Shown: piece after piece, positions 35,109 through 49,346 of the stretch
Numbering within the stretch: the first letter of the stretch is position 1
Layout of the letters: the number at the start of each line of letters is the position of its first letter
Assembly (NCBI GenBank): GCA_003247225.1
Contig: QKAK01000162.1
Coordinates: 1-55,431, forward strand
Reading direction: 5' to 3'
Source of the DNA: Spirochaetota bacterium
GTDB lineage: Bacteria > Spirochaetota > Spirochaetia > Treponematales > UBA12059
DNA length: 55,431 bases
Notes under the pieces: generated by a model
What the model was told of the DNA's origin: nothing
What the model saw: the letters and a program-made list of their open reading frames with translations, nothing else
The model's database searches: none
Translations under genes and position numbers: made by a program

Positions 35109-37037
35109 ATGAGCGAGACCGGCGACCGCAAGGCGCGCATAGTCATCTGCGAGGACGAGCGCATCGTCGCCCTCGACATACGCGCCTTCCTCCAGCGCAA
35201 CGGCTACGAGGTGCCGTCCCTGTTCGCGTCGGCCGAGGACCTGCTCGACGCGGTAGAAGGCCTGGAGCCCGACCTCGTCCTGATGGATATCCACCTGCAG
35301 GGGGCGATGGACGGCATCGAGGCGGCGGCCATCCTCCTCGAGCGCTGGGCCGTCCCCGTCATCCTCCTGACCGCCTACGCGGACGGCCCGACGATAGAGC
35401 GGGCCAAGCTGACCCATCCGTACGCCTATATCCTCAAGCCGTACGATGAGCGCGAGCTGCGTACGGCGATCTCTATAGGGCTGTACCGGGCCTCGATGGA
35501 GAAGCGCCTCAGGATGAGCGAGGAGCGCTATCGCGGGCTGTTCGCCCAGGGCCTGGCCGCGGCGATGCTGGCGGAGCAGGGCGGCCGCATACTCGAGACG
35601 AATAACGCGTTCGCGGCGCTGTCGCCGAACGCGGAGCGGGTCCAGGACTTCATCGCCGATCAGGGCGACGCCGATCGCCTGCTCGCGGCCATGCGGTCCG
35701 GAGATCGCTACGGGCCGACGGAACTGCGCATCGCCCGCGCGGACGGCGCGGACGCCTGGGTCCTGCTCAGCGCCGCGCCCATCCGGCTGTCGGACGGCAC
35801 GGGGGCGTACCAGTTCCAGGCGGTAGACGTCACCGAGCGCAAGTCGCTGGCCGACCAGCTGCTCCACGCCCAGAAGCTGTCGGCGCTCGGGCGATTCGCC
35901 GGCGGCGTGGCCCACGACTTCAATAACGTGCTCACCGCGGTCATGGGCTATTCGAGGCTGCTCCGCACCGACCTCGAGGAGGCCGGTCATGCGCTCGACG
36001 AGCTCGACGGCATCGACCAGGCCGCTAAGCGCGCCGCGGCCCTCGCCAGGCAGCTGCTGCTGTTCTCGAGGCGAGAGGATATGAAGCCGGCCGTGTTCAG
36101 CCTATCCGGATTGGCCCGCGAGGACGAGCGCATGCTCAGGCGCATCATCGGCGAGGGCGCCACGCTCGTCATCCGGGCGCTCGCCGACGACGACCTGGTG
36201 CGCGCCGACCGCGCCCGAGTCGAGCAGGCGGTCGTCAACCTGGTCGCTAACGCCAGGGACGCCACCGATAGGGGCGGGCGCATCTACCTGTCGACGGGAA
36301 CCGTCAGGTACGAGGAACCGGTCATGGGCGCGTTCGAGCAGGTGCCGGCCGGCGACTGGTCGTATATCGAGGTCGTCGACGAGGGGCCGGGCATCCCGCC
36401 CGGGCTGCGGGAGAAGGTGTTCCAGCCGTTCTTCACGACGAAGCCGGCGGATCGGGGTACCGGGCTCGGCCTGTCCACCGTCGCCGGCATCGTCCGCCAG
36501 GCCGAAGGTCGGGTGGAGCTGGTATCCGAGCCGGGCGCCGGCACGACGATGCGCCTCCTGTTCCCGACGGTTAGGGATAGCCAGTCGGGCGACGGCTCCG
36601 CCGACCACGACCGAGCCTACGCGCGCTCGAGGCGCGGATCGCGCCCCGCGGGGGCGTACCGGCCGAAGATCCTCCTCGTCGAGCACGACGACTCGGTCAG
36701 GGCCTTGCTCGAGGCGATGCTGGAACGGGCGGGCTACGCGGTGCATTCCGCCACCCATCCCGGCGAGGCACTGCTCCTCGCCGAGAATCAGACCGCCGGG
36801 CCGGACCTGCTCGTCGCCGACGACGAGATGCCGCTGATGAGCGGGCCGGAGCTGGCGGGCCGGCTGCGCGCCGGGGGCAGGGCCATGCCGGCCCTGTACC
36901 TCAGGGCCGCCGACGGGAGCCGCGAGGATAGTGCGGCCGCCGGCCCGGCCGCGGGCTTCGAGGCGTTCCTCGACAAGCCGTTCGACGAGGACGAGCTCAT
37001 GGACGCCGTCGAGGCCCTGCTGACCACCGCCTCCTAG
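35109..37037 (+). CDS. Hybrid sensor kinase: receiver-PAS-histidine kinase-receiver
   Basis: The 642-residue soluble protein has an N-terminal receiver (10-125, Asp60 in LVLMDIHLQG, Lys in LKPYD), a PAS domain (about 135-245, YRGLFAQGLAAAMLAEQGGR), a histidine kinase with His269 in AGGVAHDFNNVLTAV, and an ATPase domain with VNLVANARDAT, DEGPGIPP and GTGLGLSTV. A second receiver follows (about 525-640). This keeps the phospho-acceptor Asp (ADDEMPLMSG) and Lys (LDKPFD), but the Thr/Ser of the active site appears replaced (LYLRAADG). The gene end overlaps the ABC ATPase gene end by 4 bases. Confidence 0.92.
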   Translation: MSETGDRKARIVICEDERIVALDIRAFLQRNGYEVPSLFASAEDLLDAVEGLEPDLVLMDIHLQGAMDGIEAAAILLERWAVPVILLTAYADGPTIERAKLTHPYAYILKPYDERELRTAISIGLYRASMEKRLRMSEERYRGLFAQGLAAAMLAEQGGRILETNNAFAALSPNAERVQDFIADQGDADRLLAAMRSGDRYGPTELRIARADGADAWVLLSAAPIRLSDGTGAYQFQAVDVTERKSLADQLLHAQKLSALGRFAGGVAHDFNNVLTAVMGYSRLLRTDLEEAGHALDELDGIDQAAKRAAALARQLLLFSRREDMKPAVFSLSGLAREDERMLRRIIGEGATLVIRALADDDLVRADRARVEQAVVNLVANARDATDRGGRIYLSTGTVRYEEPVMGAFEQVPAGDWSYIEVVDEGPGIPPGLREKVFQPFFTTKPADRGTGLGLSTVAGIVRQAEGRVELVSEPGAGTTMRLLFPTVRDSQSGDGSADHDRAYARSRRGSRPAGAYRPKILLVEHDDSVRALLEAMLERAGYAVHSATHPGEALLLAENQTAGPDLLVADDEMPLMSGPELAGRLRAGGRAMPALYLRAADGSREDSAAAGPAAGFEAFLDKPFDEDELMDAVEALLTTAS

Positions 37038-37744
37038 GACAGTATCGATTCGTACAGGCGCGCCTCGAAGGAGGCCGCGGCGCGGCTCGTGAAGCCGCGA
37101 TCCGCCTTGTCCAGCGTCAGGTCGAAGACGTCCCGGGCCTTGGCCGGCTTGTCTGACAGCGTGGCTACCCTCGAGCCCAGGTAGATCGCCTCGCGGACGT
37201 CGTGGGTCACGACGACGGCGCTCCGGCCGTCGCGCTCGCGCAGGTCGAGGAACAGGTCCATCACCGAGATGCGCGTCCGCAGGTCGAGCGACGAGAACGG
37301 TTCGTCGAGCAGCAGCACCTCCGACGGGTAGGCGAAGGCCCTGGCGAGCGCCACCCGTCGGCGCATGCCGCCGGACATCGCGCCGGGCTTGGAGCCCCTC
37401 GAGCCTTGGAGCCCTACCGACTCCAGCGCCTCCTCGGCGGCCGCCACGGCCCGCTCCCTGTCCATGAAGCGCCTGAGCACCAGCGCGACGTTATCCATGG
37501 CGCTCATCCAGGGCATCAGGCGGTCTTCCTGGAACACGTAGCTGGCCTTCCCGGGCCCGAATCCCCGTACTTCGCCGGAATAATCGGCGTCGAGCCCGGC
37601 GAGTATGTTGAGGAGGCTCGTCTTGCCGCAGCCGGACGGCCCGAGCACGACCGTGACCCGGCCGGCCGGGAACTCCAGGTCTAGTCCCCCGAGCACCCGC
37701 AGCTCGCCGAACGACTTCGCGAGGCCCCTTACTTCGTAGCCCAC
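37034..37744 (-). CDS. ABC transporter ATP-binding protein (nitrate/sulfonate/taurine family)
   Basis: The 236-residue protein has Walker A GPSGCGKTS, the signature MSGGMRRRVALARA and Walker B VLLLDEPFSSLD. It is of the SsuB/TauB type. It forms one operon with the permease (16-base overlap) and the binding protein. The substrate is unknown. Confidence 0.94.
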   Translation of the reverse strand: MGYEVRGLAKSFGELRVLGGLDLEFPAGRVTVVLGPSGCGKTSLLNILAGLDADYSGEVRGFGPGKASYVFQEDRLMPWMSAMDNVALVLRRFMDRERAVAAAEEALESVGLQGSRGSKPGAMSGGMRRRVALARAFAYPSEVLLLDEPFSSLDLRTRISVMDLFLDLRERDGRSAVVVTHDVREAIYLGSRVATLSDKPAKARDVFDLTLDKADRGFTSRAAASFEARLYESILS

Positions 37745-38490
37745 GAGAGCCTCCTGGACAGCAGGTCGAACAGGGCGTCGCTCGCGGCGCAGAGCAGTAT
37801 CCCGACCGCGGCCCAGGCGAACACCTCCGCGGTCTCCAGCATGACGCGGGCGTTCTGCATGCCCGTGCCGACGGCGTAGGCCGGCTGGCTCAGGACCTCG
37901 CCGGCGACCACGACCTTCCAGGATAGGCCGATCGCGTTCCTGGCGGCGGACGCGAGATGCGGCGCGGCGGACGGGAGGCGTATCCGCGCGGCTACGTCGC
38001 GGGCGGGCACGCCGAAGCTCCTGGCCATGTCGAGCAGGCGCGGGTCGGCGGACCGGACGCCGGCGGCGACGTCGGCGGCGGCTACCGGGAACGCCATCAC
38101 GACCGCGGAGAAGACCGGTACGATCCCCGACGGGAACCAGATCATCGCCAGCAGGATGATGGCTAGGACGGGGGTGGCCCGGGTGACGGTCAGCACCGGG
38201 GCGAGCATGGCCCTGAAACGGTCCGATACCCCGGCCGCGAAGCCGAGCGAGACGCCGAGGGCCATCGATACGCCGAACGAGGCGAGGCCCCTGAGGGCCG
38301 TGGCCGACAGCGCCGCGACGAAGCCGTCGGCCGACGCGACGCGGGCGAGGGCCGACAGGACGCGCTCGGGCGCCGGCAGTATGATTTCGGCGCCTACGGC
38401 GATGGAGCCTAGCTTCCAGACCGCCGCGAGCACCGCGACGGCCAGGAAGGCGTCGGCCTTAGCGCGCGAGGTCCGCGTACCAGGCGTCAT
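37729..38490 (-). CDS. ABC transporter permease (nitrate/sulfonate/taurine family)
   Basis: The 253-residue protein has about six membrane helices and the EAA-type loop DMARSFGVPARDVAARIRLP that contacts the ATPase. It overlaps the binding-protein gene by 32 bases and the ATPase gene by 16. The family moves sulfonates, nitrate, pyrimidine precursors and other small anions or heterocycles. Confidence 0.93.
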   Translation of the reverse strand: MTPGTRTSRAKADAFLAVAVLAAVWKLGSIAVGAEIILPAPERVLSALARVASADGFVAALSATALRGLASFGVSMALGVSLGFAAGVSDRFRAMLAPVLTVTRATPVLAIILLAMIWFPSGIVPVFSAVVMAFPVAAADVAAGVRSADPRLLDMARSFGVPARDVAARIRLPSAAPHLASAARNAIGLSWKVVVAGEVLSQPAYAVGTGMQNARVMLETAEVFAWAAVGILLCAASDALFDLLSRRLSWATK

Positions 38491-39466
38491 CCGGCAGCTT
38501 CCCCCCGACCGACGCGGGGACCGCGGCGATGAATACCGATAGGAGCGCCTCGACGGCGGACCTGGCCTCGGGCGCCGCGACGAAGGTGAACGCGCAGGCC
38601 GGGATGGCCGCGGCGGCGACGGGCGCCTTGAGCCCCATGCCGTGCTTCTCGACCAGGGCCCCCGCGGCGGCGGGGTCGGCGATCGTCGACCGTATCGACG
38701 ACTCGTAGGCGGCGGCGAGGGCGGCGACCGCCGCCGGGCGCTCGTCTATCAGCGAGGCGCGGACGACGAACACGGTCATCGGGTAGTCGTCCTGGCCGGT
38801 GGCGCGTCGCCATAGCTCGGTCAGGGAGAACGGCACGACCGCGTCCCGGTTGCCGGACAGCGCCAGCGTCGCGAAGGGCTCGGGCAGCACGGCGCTGTCG
38901 ATGCGGCCGGCTACCAGGCTGGCCGCCATCTCGGGGTACGGCATGTTGAACACCATCCGCAGGTCGCGCTCCGGGTCGAGGCCGACCTCGGGCAGCACGG
39001 TCCTCATCAGGAACTCGGGCGTGGCGCCCTGGCCGGCGACGTAGAGCTCTCGGCCGCGCAGGTCGGCGGGCGACGAAAGGCTAGGGTCGGTGGTGACGAG
39101 CTTGACCATCCCGTTGCCGACGACGGCGACGAGCCTGTAGCCGAGCCCGGCGTTATAGAGCTTCGCGGCCATGTTGACGGGCAGGACGGCGGCGTCGAGC
39201 TCTCCGGACAATAGCTTCGCGGCCATCGCGTCGGCCGACGGCACCGCCTCGAAGGCGGCGGTAGCGGCCTGGGGCAGGGCCGGGGGATCCTCGAACAGGC
39301 CTATCATGCCGATGCCCGACGGCCCCTTGAGCGCGCCGACCCTGACGACGAGCGGCTCGAGCGGGGCCGCCTGAGCGGCGTCACGGGATGGTTCCTTAGC
39401 GCCGAGGGCGAAGGCGGCGGAGGCTAACGATAAAGCCGCGAAGGCGGCGATACAGCGACGGTACAT
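38459..39466 (-). CDS. ABC transporter periplasmic substrate-binding protein (NMT1/TauA-like)
   Basis: The 335-residue protein starts MYRRCIAAFAALSLASAAFA, a signal peptide without a lipobox cysteine. The mature part has the two-lobe pattern of NMT1/SsuA-like proteins (GELDAAVLPVNMAAKLYNAG, GRIDSAVLPEPFATLAL). I placed the start at 39466 because AAGGAAG sits just upstream; an open frame continues to 39637 but runs through the promoter. The ligand cannot be read. Confidence 0.9.
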   Translation of the reverse strand: MYRRCIAAFAALSLASAAFALGAKEPSRDAAQAAPLEPLVVRVGALKGPSGIGMIGLFEDPPALPQAATAAFEAVPSADAMAAKLLSGELDAAVLPVNMAAKLYNAGLGYRLVAVVGNGMVKLVTTDPSLSSPADLRGRELYVAGQGATPEFLMRTVLPEVGLDPERDLRMVFNMPYPEMAASLVAGRIDSAVLPEPFATLALSGNRDAVVPFSLTELWRRATGQDDYPMTVFVVRASLIDERPAAVAALAAAYESSIRSTIADPAAAGALVEKHGMGLKAPVAAAAIPACAFTFVAAPEARSAVEALLSVFIAAVPASVGGKLPDDAWYADLAR

Positions 39467-39500
39467 AGGCTTCCTTTCGACGGCGCGGCCGTCGCGTACG

Positions 39501-39529
39501 ATGATACCGCCCCGCCGGCGCATGGGCAA
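39501..39529 (-). promoter_or_regulatory. Putative promoter of the ABC importer operon
   Basis: On the minus strand TTGCCC (39524-39529), a 17-base spacer and TATCAT (39501-39506). Leader about 28 bases. Confidence 0.55.
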
Positions 39530-39555
39530 GCCCGACCGCCCCGAGGCGATGGCGC

Positions 39556-39584
39556 TTTCAACGGGGTCGTTTTTAGCATATAGT
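39556..39584 (+). promoter_or_regulatory. Putative promoter giving a leaderless mcsA mRNA
   Basis: TTTCAA (39556-39561), a 17-base spacer and TATAGT (39579-39584). The ATG at 39591 lies six bases after the -10 box. No CtsR-type heptad repeat was noticed here. Confidence 0.55.
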
Positions 39585-39590
39585 AGAGGC

Positions 39591-40058
39591 ATGCGATGCG
39601 ATGCCTGCGGTTCGATCGACAGCGTATTCTTCATCAAGCCGGACGGTACGGGGGGCGAACTGCGCCTCTGCAGGCGCTGCGCGCTGGCTCGCGGCTACGC
39701 CGTCGGCGGCGACGGCGTACTGGGCGCCGCCGCGGAGCCGGAACCGGCCGACGGTCCTGAGCCCGCCTGCGGCGAATGCGGCTGGACCGCCGAACGGCTC
39801 AGGGCTACCGGCAAGCTCGGGTGTCCCGCCTGCGCGGCGACGTTCAGGAGCCTGGTCTCCGCCATGATGGCCCGGGCCGGCGCCCGCGGCTCGTACGACG
39901 GCAAGGTGCCCAGGGCCATGCCTTCGTCCCGCGACGCCGACGGATCCCGGGCGGCCATGGCGCTATCGCTCGAGCGGGCCGTCGCCGAGGAGGATTTCGA
40001 GACCGCCGCCTCCATCCGGGACCGGCTCCGCGCCGCCGCGGCCAAGGCCAGGCCGTGA
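39591..40058 (+). CDS. mcsA: McsA-like zinc-finger / UVR-motif protein
   Basis: The 155-residue protein matches Bacillus McsA along its length. It has eight zinc cysteines in four CxxC pairs (Cys3/6, Cys27/30, Cys60/63, Cys78/81), the segment CGWTAERLRATGKLGCPAC, and a C-terminal UVR motif (about 122-150, ERAVAEEDFETAASIRDRLR). In Firmicutes McsA activates the arginine kinase McsB and controls delivery to ClpC. It is followed directly by the mcsB-like gene with a GTGA overlap, then clpC. No ctsR gene is present. Confidence 0.9.
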   Translation: MRCDACGSIDSVFFIKPDGTGGELRLCRRCALARGYAVGGDGVLGAAAEPEPADGPEPACGECGWTAERLRATGKLGCPACAATFRSLVSAMMARAGARGSYDGKVPRAMPSSRDADGSRAAMALSLERAVAEEDFETAASIRDRLRAAAAKARP

Positions 40059-41096
40059 CGCTGCAAGGCCCCGCCTCGATGCCGCCTCGGCTCGGCGACC
40101 ATCCCGAGTACGACGTCGTGGTCCGATCCTACGTTCAGGCGGATCGCAACATGGTCGGAACCCGCTTCCCCCATGCCCTAGGCTCGGACGAAGCCCGCGA
40201 TTCGCGCGCTAGCCTCGGCGCTGCCGCGAGGGCCTGCGGCTACGATGTCGCGAGGGTCGGCGACCTGGACGCCCCGTGCCGCTCGAACCTCGCCGAACGG
40301 GAGCTGTACTCGAGGCCGTACCTGCTCGACGACGACAACCTGGCCGCCCTGAAGCGCGATAGCGCCGCATGGCTGGCGGTCAACGACGCGAATCACCTGT
40401 CGATGCGCGCGGCCCTGCCAGGCCTGGACCTGGAGGCCGCCTGGGACATCGTGTCGGCGGCCGACGACCAGCTGTCCGATTGCCTCGGCGACCGGCCCTG
40501 GGCCTTCGATGCGGGCTTCGGCTATATCATGTCCGAGGCGTCGCGCTGCGGTAGCGGCCTATCCGCGCGCGTCACCGTGCACGCGCCCGGCTTGGCGATA
40601 TCCGGGCTTGCCGAGACCGCCTTCAAGCGGGCGATGGAGGCGGGCTTCGTCGTCTCCGGCTCGTACTCGAGCCTGGCCGCCTCGGGCGGCTCGCTGTTCG
40701 ACCTGTCGCTGCCGTACGCGCGCCGCGATCCCGAGCGCGCCGCGCTCGGGCGCCTGTCGTCGGCGGCCAGGGCGATAGCCGAGTACGAGAGGCGCGCCAG
40801 GGCGGAGTTGCTCTCGGCCAGCCCGTGGGACATACTCGATACCATCGGGCGCGCCGCCGGCAAGGCGGCCGGGGCCAGGCTGCTGTCGCGAGACGAGGCG
40901 GCCGATATATGCTCCGGGCTCAGGCTCGGGCTGGCCTTAGGCGTCCTCGAGGGGCTGAGCCTCGAGGCGGCGACGGACCTGTGGCCGGCGCTGCGGGTCA
41001 AGCCCGCCCAGGCCGACGGCGAACCGGAGGCGGCGCGCAGGGCGACGAGCCTTAGGCTCGCGGTAGCGGGACTACGATTTTCGCAGGGGTACATCG

Positions 41097-41104
<8 letters not shown>
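40055..41104 (+). CDS. mcsB: Degenerate McsB-like protein (predicted inactive protein-arginine kinase)
   Basis: The 349-residue protein aligns with Bacillus McsB from near the N-terminus to the C-terminus (RFPHALGSDEA for RFPTLFSNEEA; LRLGLALGVLEGLS for VRLGIDLGYIKNVS). The phosphagen-kinase catalytic and nucleotide-binding motifs are lost. SSRIRLARN reads RSYVQADRN (24-32), NEEDHIRIQ reads NDANHLSMR (110-118), the SCPTNVGTGLRASV block reads SEASRCGSGLSARV (160-173), and RGTYGEGSEA reads SGSYSSLAAS (201-210). The allosteric RDxRRA keeps only RRA (328-330). The frame is intact, so this is a conserved non-catalytic protein, not an obvious pseudogene. The start is taken as GTG 40055; ATG 40079 is possible. 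It overlaps clpC by 8 bases. Confidence 0.85.
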
Positions 41105-43619
<2,515 letters not shown>

Positions 43620-43635
43620 CCGCCGGTTTCGGGGG

Positions 43636-45039
43636 CTAGTCGCCGTCCCTGCCGATGAGGCGCCTGAGCTCCTTGAGCCGGCCCTCGTCGAGCTTGACGC
43701 GCAGGTTCTTCTCCTGGGTCGGGATGACCAGGCCCTTGGGACCGTTCTTGGCCCGCCTGAGGTACTTCGCCTGCGTGTAGTACAGGTCGCCGGCGCCGGA
43801 CGATCGGCCCTTCGAGTAGTACAGCGCCAGGGTCCCCGCGTCGAGCATGACCTCGAGCGGCACGCTTTTCCCCGCCCTGGCCTTGACGAACACGTACGAG
43901 CCCGAGTAGTCGCGCGCGTGGAACCACAGGTCGTTGCCGCGGACGTGGCGGCGCAGCAGCTCGTCGTTCTCTGCGGCCGAGCGGCCTACGAGGATAAGCC
44001 AGCCGTCGCGCTCGAGCGACAGCCCGGGGAAGCGCTTCGGCCCCTGCGACGGCGCGGTCCGGCGCTTGGCCAGGAACGCGCGGATAGCGTACGGGTTATC
44101 CGTCGCCTCGACGCGCCGGCGCTCGTCGTCGAGCGCCAAGACAGCCGCGCGCAGCTCGTCGAGCTCGGCGGCGGTCTCCAGGGCTCCCGAGCGCGCCTTC
44201 TTGGCCTTCTCGTAGAGGGCCTTGGCGTTATCGACGACGCTCTTCGACGGGTCGACGCGGATGACCACCTCGCCGCCGCGGAAGAAGTCGTCCGCCTTGA
44301 GCGACGGCCCCGATAGCGGCTGGCCCGAGTTGGCCATCAGGATATCGCCGAGCTCGCGGTAGCGGTCGGCGTCGGCGTACTCGGCGGCCGCCTTCTCCAG
44401 GGCCTCTACGCGCGACTCGAGCTGGGAGCGCCGCTGGCTGAAGTACTTGGCCGCGCGCTCGAGCAGCGCGGCGCGTGACAGCTCCGAGCCGTGCTCGGCG
44501 TAGTACGCGTCGACCCGCTCGTTGAAGGAGCCGTCGCCGGGCAGCTCGCGCACGGAGAATTCCTTGGCCGGAGCGGGGCCGACCAAGGGCTCGTAGCGGC
44601 CGCCCGCCAGCTCGCCGCGCGCCGGCTTCCTGGCCAGCGCGTCGACGATCGTGCCGTCGGGCCTGCAGAGTATGATGTTCGCGGCGCCGGACCACAGGCG
44701 CGCGTACAGCACGCGCCGCTCGTCGTCCTTGCCGGCGACCAGCCTGACGATGCGCTCGGAGCCGAGCTGCTCGACCGACTCTATCCTGAGCCCGCGCAGC
44801 TGGGCCCGCAGCAGCTCCATGAAGCGCTGGGGTTTCTCGGCCTTCGGCACCCTGACGCCCGTGGCGTGGACTCGGCAGGCGCCGTGGGCCACGCAGAACA
44901 GGAGCTCGGTCGCCGCGCCCGGTTTATAGCACGACAGGAGCAGCGTGTCGTAGGAAGGCTGGACCACCTTCTGGATCTGCGCCCCGACGAGGTCGAGCTC
45001 CGAAAGCACCGCGTCTATCTCACGCCAATTCAGCGACAT
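43636..45039 (-). CDS. rqcH: NFACT ribosome quality control protein RqcH
   Basis: The 467-residue protein has an NFACT-N domain at the start, a coiled coil (about 195-310) and a C-terminal NFACT-R domain (NDLWFHARDYSGSYVFVKAR, then GDLYYTQAKYLRRAK). RqcH binds obstructed 50S subunits and recruits tRNA-Ala to add C-terminal alanine tails. It is shorter than Bacillus RqcH (about 570). The family's DR motif in NFACT-N appears as Glu95-Arg96 (GSERIVRL). It converges with clpC, with 16 bases between the stops. Confidence 0.88.
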   Translation of the reverse strand: MSLNWREIDAVLSELDLVGAQIQKVVQPSYDTLLLSCYKPGAATELLFCVAHGACRVHATGVRVPKAEKPQRFMELLRAQLRGLRIESVEQLGSERIVRLVAGKDDERRVLYARLWSGAANIILCRPDGTIVDALARKPARGELAGGRYEPLVGPAPAKEFSVRELPGDGSFNERVDAYYAEHGSELSRAALLERAAKYFSQRRSQLESRVEALEKAAAEYADADRYRELGDILMANSGQPLSGPSLKADDFFRGGEVVIRVDPSKSVVDNAKALYEKAKKARSGALETAAELDELRAAVLALDDERRRVEATDNPYAIRAFLAKRRTAPSQGPKRFPGLSLERDGWLILVGRSAAENDELLRRHVRGNDLWFHARDYSGSYVFVKARAGKSVPLEVMLDAGTLALYYSKGRSSGAGDLYYTQAKYLRRAKNGPKGLVIPTQEKNLRVKLDEGRLKELRRLIGRDGD

Positions 45040-45090
45040 ATATGGACCTATTCATAGGATCGCGACAGCGATACAGGAAAGAAGCAGATG

Positions 45091-45230
45091 ATTTGAAAAA
45101 GCAGACCACGGAGGCACGGAGGAAGCGAAAGAGCGAATCCAAAGAGAACCGGCTTTTTCCTCAAACCTTCTCTGCTTTTTACTCGTAGTGTCGTTCCTAC
45201 TCCGTGGCTCCGTGACTCCGTGGTTCAAAT
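45091..45230. repeat. AT-richer inverted-repeat element with CACGGAG repeats
   Basis: The outer ends are ATTTGA (45091-45096) and TCAAAT (45225-45230). The left arm holds two CACGGAG copies (45107-45120) and the right arm three CTCCGTG copies on the other strand (45200-45223). Inside is a second 10-bp inverted repeat, AAAAAGCAGA (45096-45105) and TCTGCTTTTT (45171-45180). The stretch is clearly poorer in GC than its neighbours. It lies between secA and rqcH and contains no gene. It may be a small mobile repeat. Confidence 0.6.
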
Positions 45231-45256
45231 TCCCTCATCACTTTCTTGAGTGCCTG

Positions 45257-48037
<2,781 letters not shown>

Positions 48038-48044
48038 GCTGGTT

Positions 48045-48074
48045 AATCTATATCTTTTAACGATAAGCGGTCAA
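48045..48074 (-). promoter_or_regulatory. Putative promoter of secA, near-leaderless
   Basis: On the minus strand TTGACC (48069-48074) is followed by TAGATT (48045-48050, 18-base spacer) or TATAGA (48047-48052, 16-base spacer). The start codon is 7 or 9 bases after the -10 box. Confidence 0.6.
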
Positions 48075-48125
48075 GCAAGACCCGGGCGGCCGGGCTGGGC
48101 CGATTCTCGTTCCGGGGGGCGGGCC

Positions 48126-49346
48126 GTGGCAGGCAAGGGGCACAACGTACTGATCATAGCGGCGGCGCTGGCGGCGCTGCTCGCCTCGTGCTCCGACGCG
48201 CGCGACGTGACGGCGCTGCAGCGCGAGCAGCTGTTCACCCTCGGCTACGGCGTGCTCGAGGACCAGCTCAACCTGTTCAGCCTCGAGGGCAACGCGCCGC
48301 CCGCGAAGACCGCCCTGGCCATGCGCGACGGCATCTTCTTCGTCTCGAACGGCAACGCGGCCAAGGTCATGACCCTGTCGTCGTTCGGCGACCTCCTGGC
48401 GATGGTCTACAATCCCGAGCGCAACCCTCCGCCGCTTACCCTGCAGGCCGCCGAGGCCGGAACAGCGGCCCAGGGCCGGGTCGCCAGGGCCTATCCCTTC
48501 GGCTCGCCCGGCGAGATAGCGGTCGACTCGAAGCGCACCATCTTCGTCGAGGACCGCGTGCCCGACTCGCGCCGGTCGTACGACGAGGCGTCGATGGCCA
48601 GCCTCGAGTACGTCGTGCTGCGCTTCTCCCGCGACGGCGAGTACCTCGACTACCTGGGCCAGGAGGGCGTCGGCGGCACGCCGTTCCCGAGCATCGTCGG
48701 CCTCTACATCACCGCGTCCGACGATTGCGTCGTCGTATGCCTGACCGGCGCCGGCTGGACCGCCTTCTCCTTCGACCGTAACGGCATCCTGGAGTCGACG
48801 GTCGCGATACGCCGCGACGAGCTGCCGAGGCCTCCCGAGGAGGCGGACGGCATCGCGTCCCTCGACCGGATCGTGGCGGCGCCGGACGGATCGGGCCTGA
48901 TCATCAAGATCGACTATTATAGGGAGATAATCGACGAGGAGACCCATACCCAGGCCGGCATCGAGTTCTCGTCGTCGTGGGCCTGGGTCATGGACGGCTC
49001 GAACGGCGCCTACGTCGAGCGCTACGAGCTCCAGCCCTTCGAGTCCATGGTCAAGGAGGAGGGCGGCGGCCGCCCGGTCCCGAGGGCCTGGGAGCTGGTC
49101 GGCGCCGCGGCGGGGACGCTGTTCCTGGCGGCGACCGACGACGACGGATCCACCTACTACGGGCTGTTCGACAGGGCCTCGCGGACGATGCGGCGCTTCT
49201 CGCTGAAGATCGATCCCGACGAGCTCCTGTACGCGTCGTTCTCGCTGTCGCCCGAGGGCATACTCTCGGCCATACTCGGTTCCCGCTACGAGGCGCGCTT
49301 CGTCTGGTGGCGCTTCGACCGCCTGATAGGCGGGCTCGCGCCGTGA
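48126..49346 (+). CDS. Putative lipoprotein with beta-propeller-like repeats
   Basis: The 406-residue protein has a lipoprotein signal with the lipobox LLASC (18-22), Cys22 being the lipidated residue. The rest has repeated strand-rich segments with NHL/propeller character (PGEIAVDSKRTIFVEDRV, YVVLRFSRDGEYLDYLGQEG). Similar lipoproteins of unknown function occur in spirochaetes. I take the GTG at 48126 because it puts the signal peptide at the N-terminus; the open frame extends upstream into secA sequence. The end overlaps nnr by 4 bases (GTGA). Confidence 0.75.
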   Translation: MAGKGHNVLIIAAALAALLASCSDARDVTALQREQLFTLGYGVLEDQLNLFSLEGNAPPAKTALAMRDGIFFVSNGNAAKVMTLSSFGDLLAMVYNPERNPPPLTLQAAEAGTAAQGRVARAYPFGSPGEIAVDSKRTIFVEDRVPDSRRSYDEASMASLEYVVLRFSRDGEYLDYLGQEGVGGTPFPSIVGLYITASDDCVVVCLTGAGWTAFSFDRNGILESTVAIRRDELPRPPEEADGIASLDRIVAAPDGSGLIIKIDYYREIIDEETHTQAGIEFSSSWAWVMDGSNGAYVERYELQPFESMVKEEGGGRPVPRAWELVGAAAGTLFLAATDDDGSTYYGLFDRASRTMRRFSLKIDPDELLYASFSLSPEGILSAILGSRYEARFVWWRFDRLIGGLAP

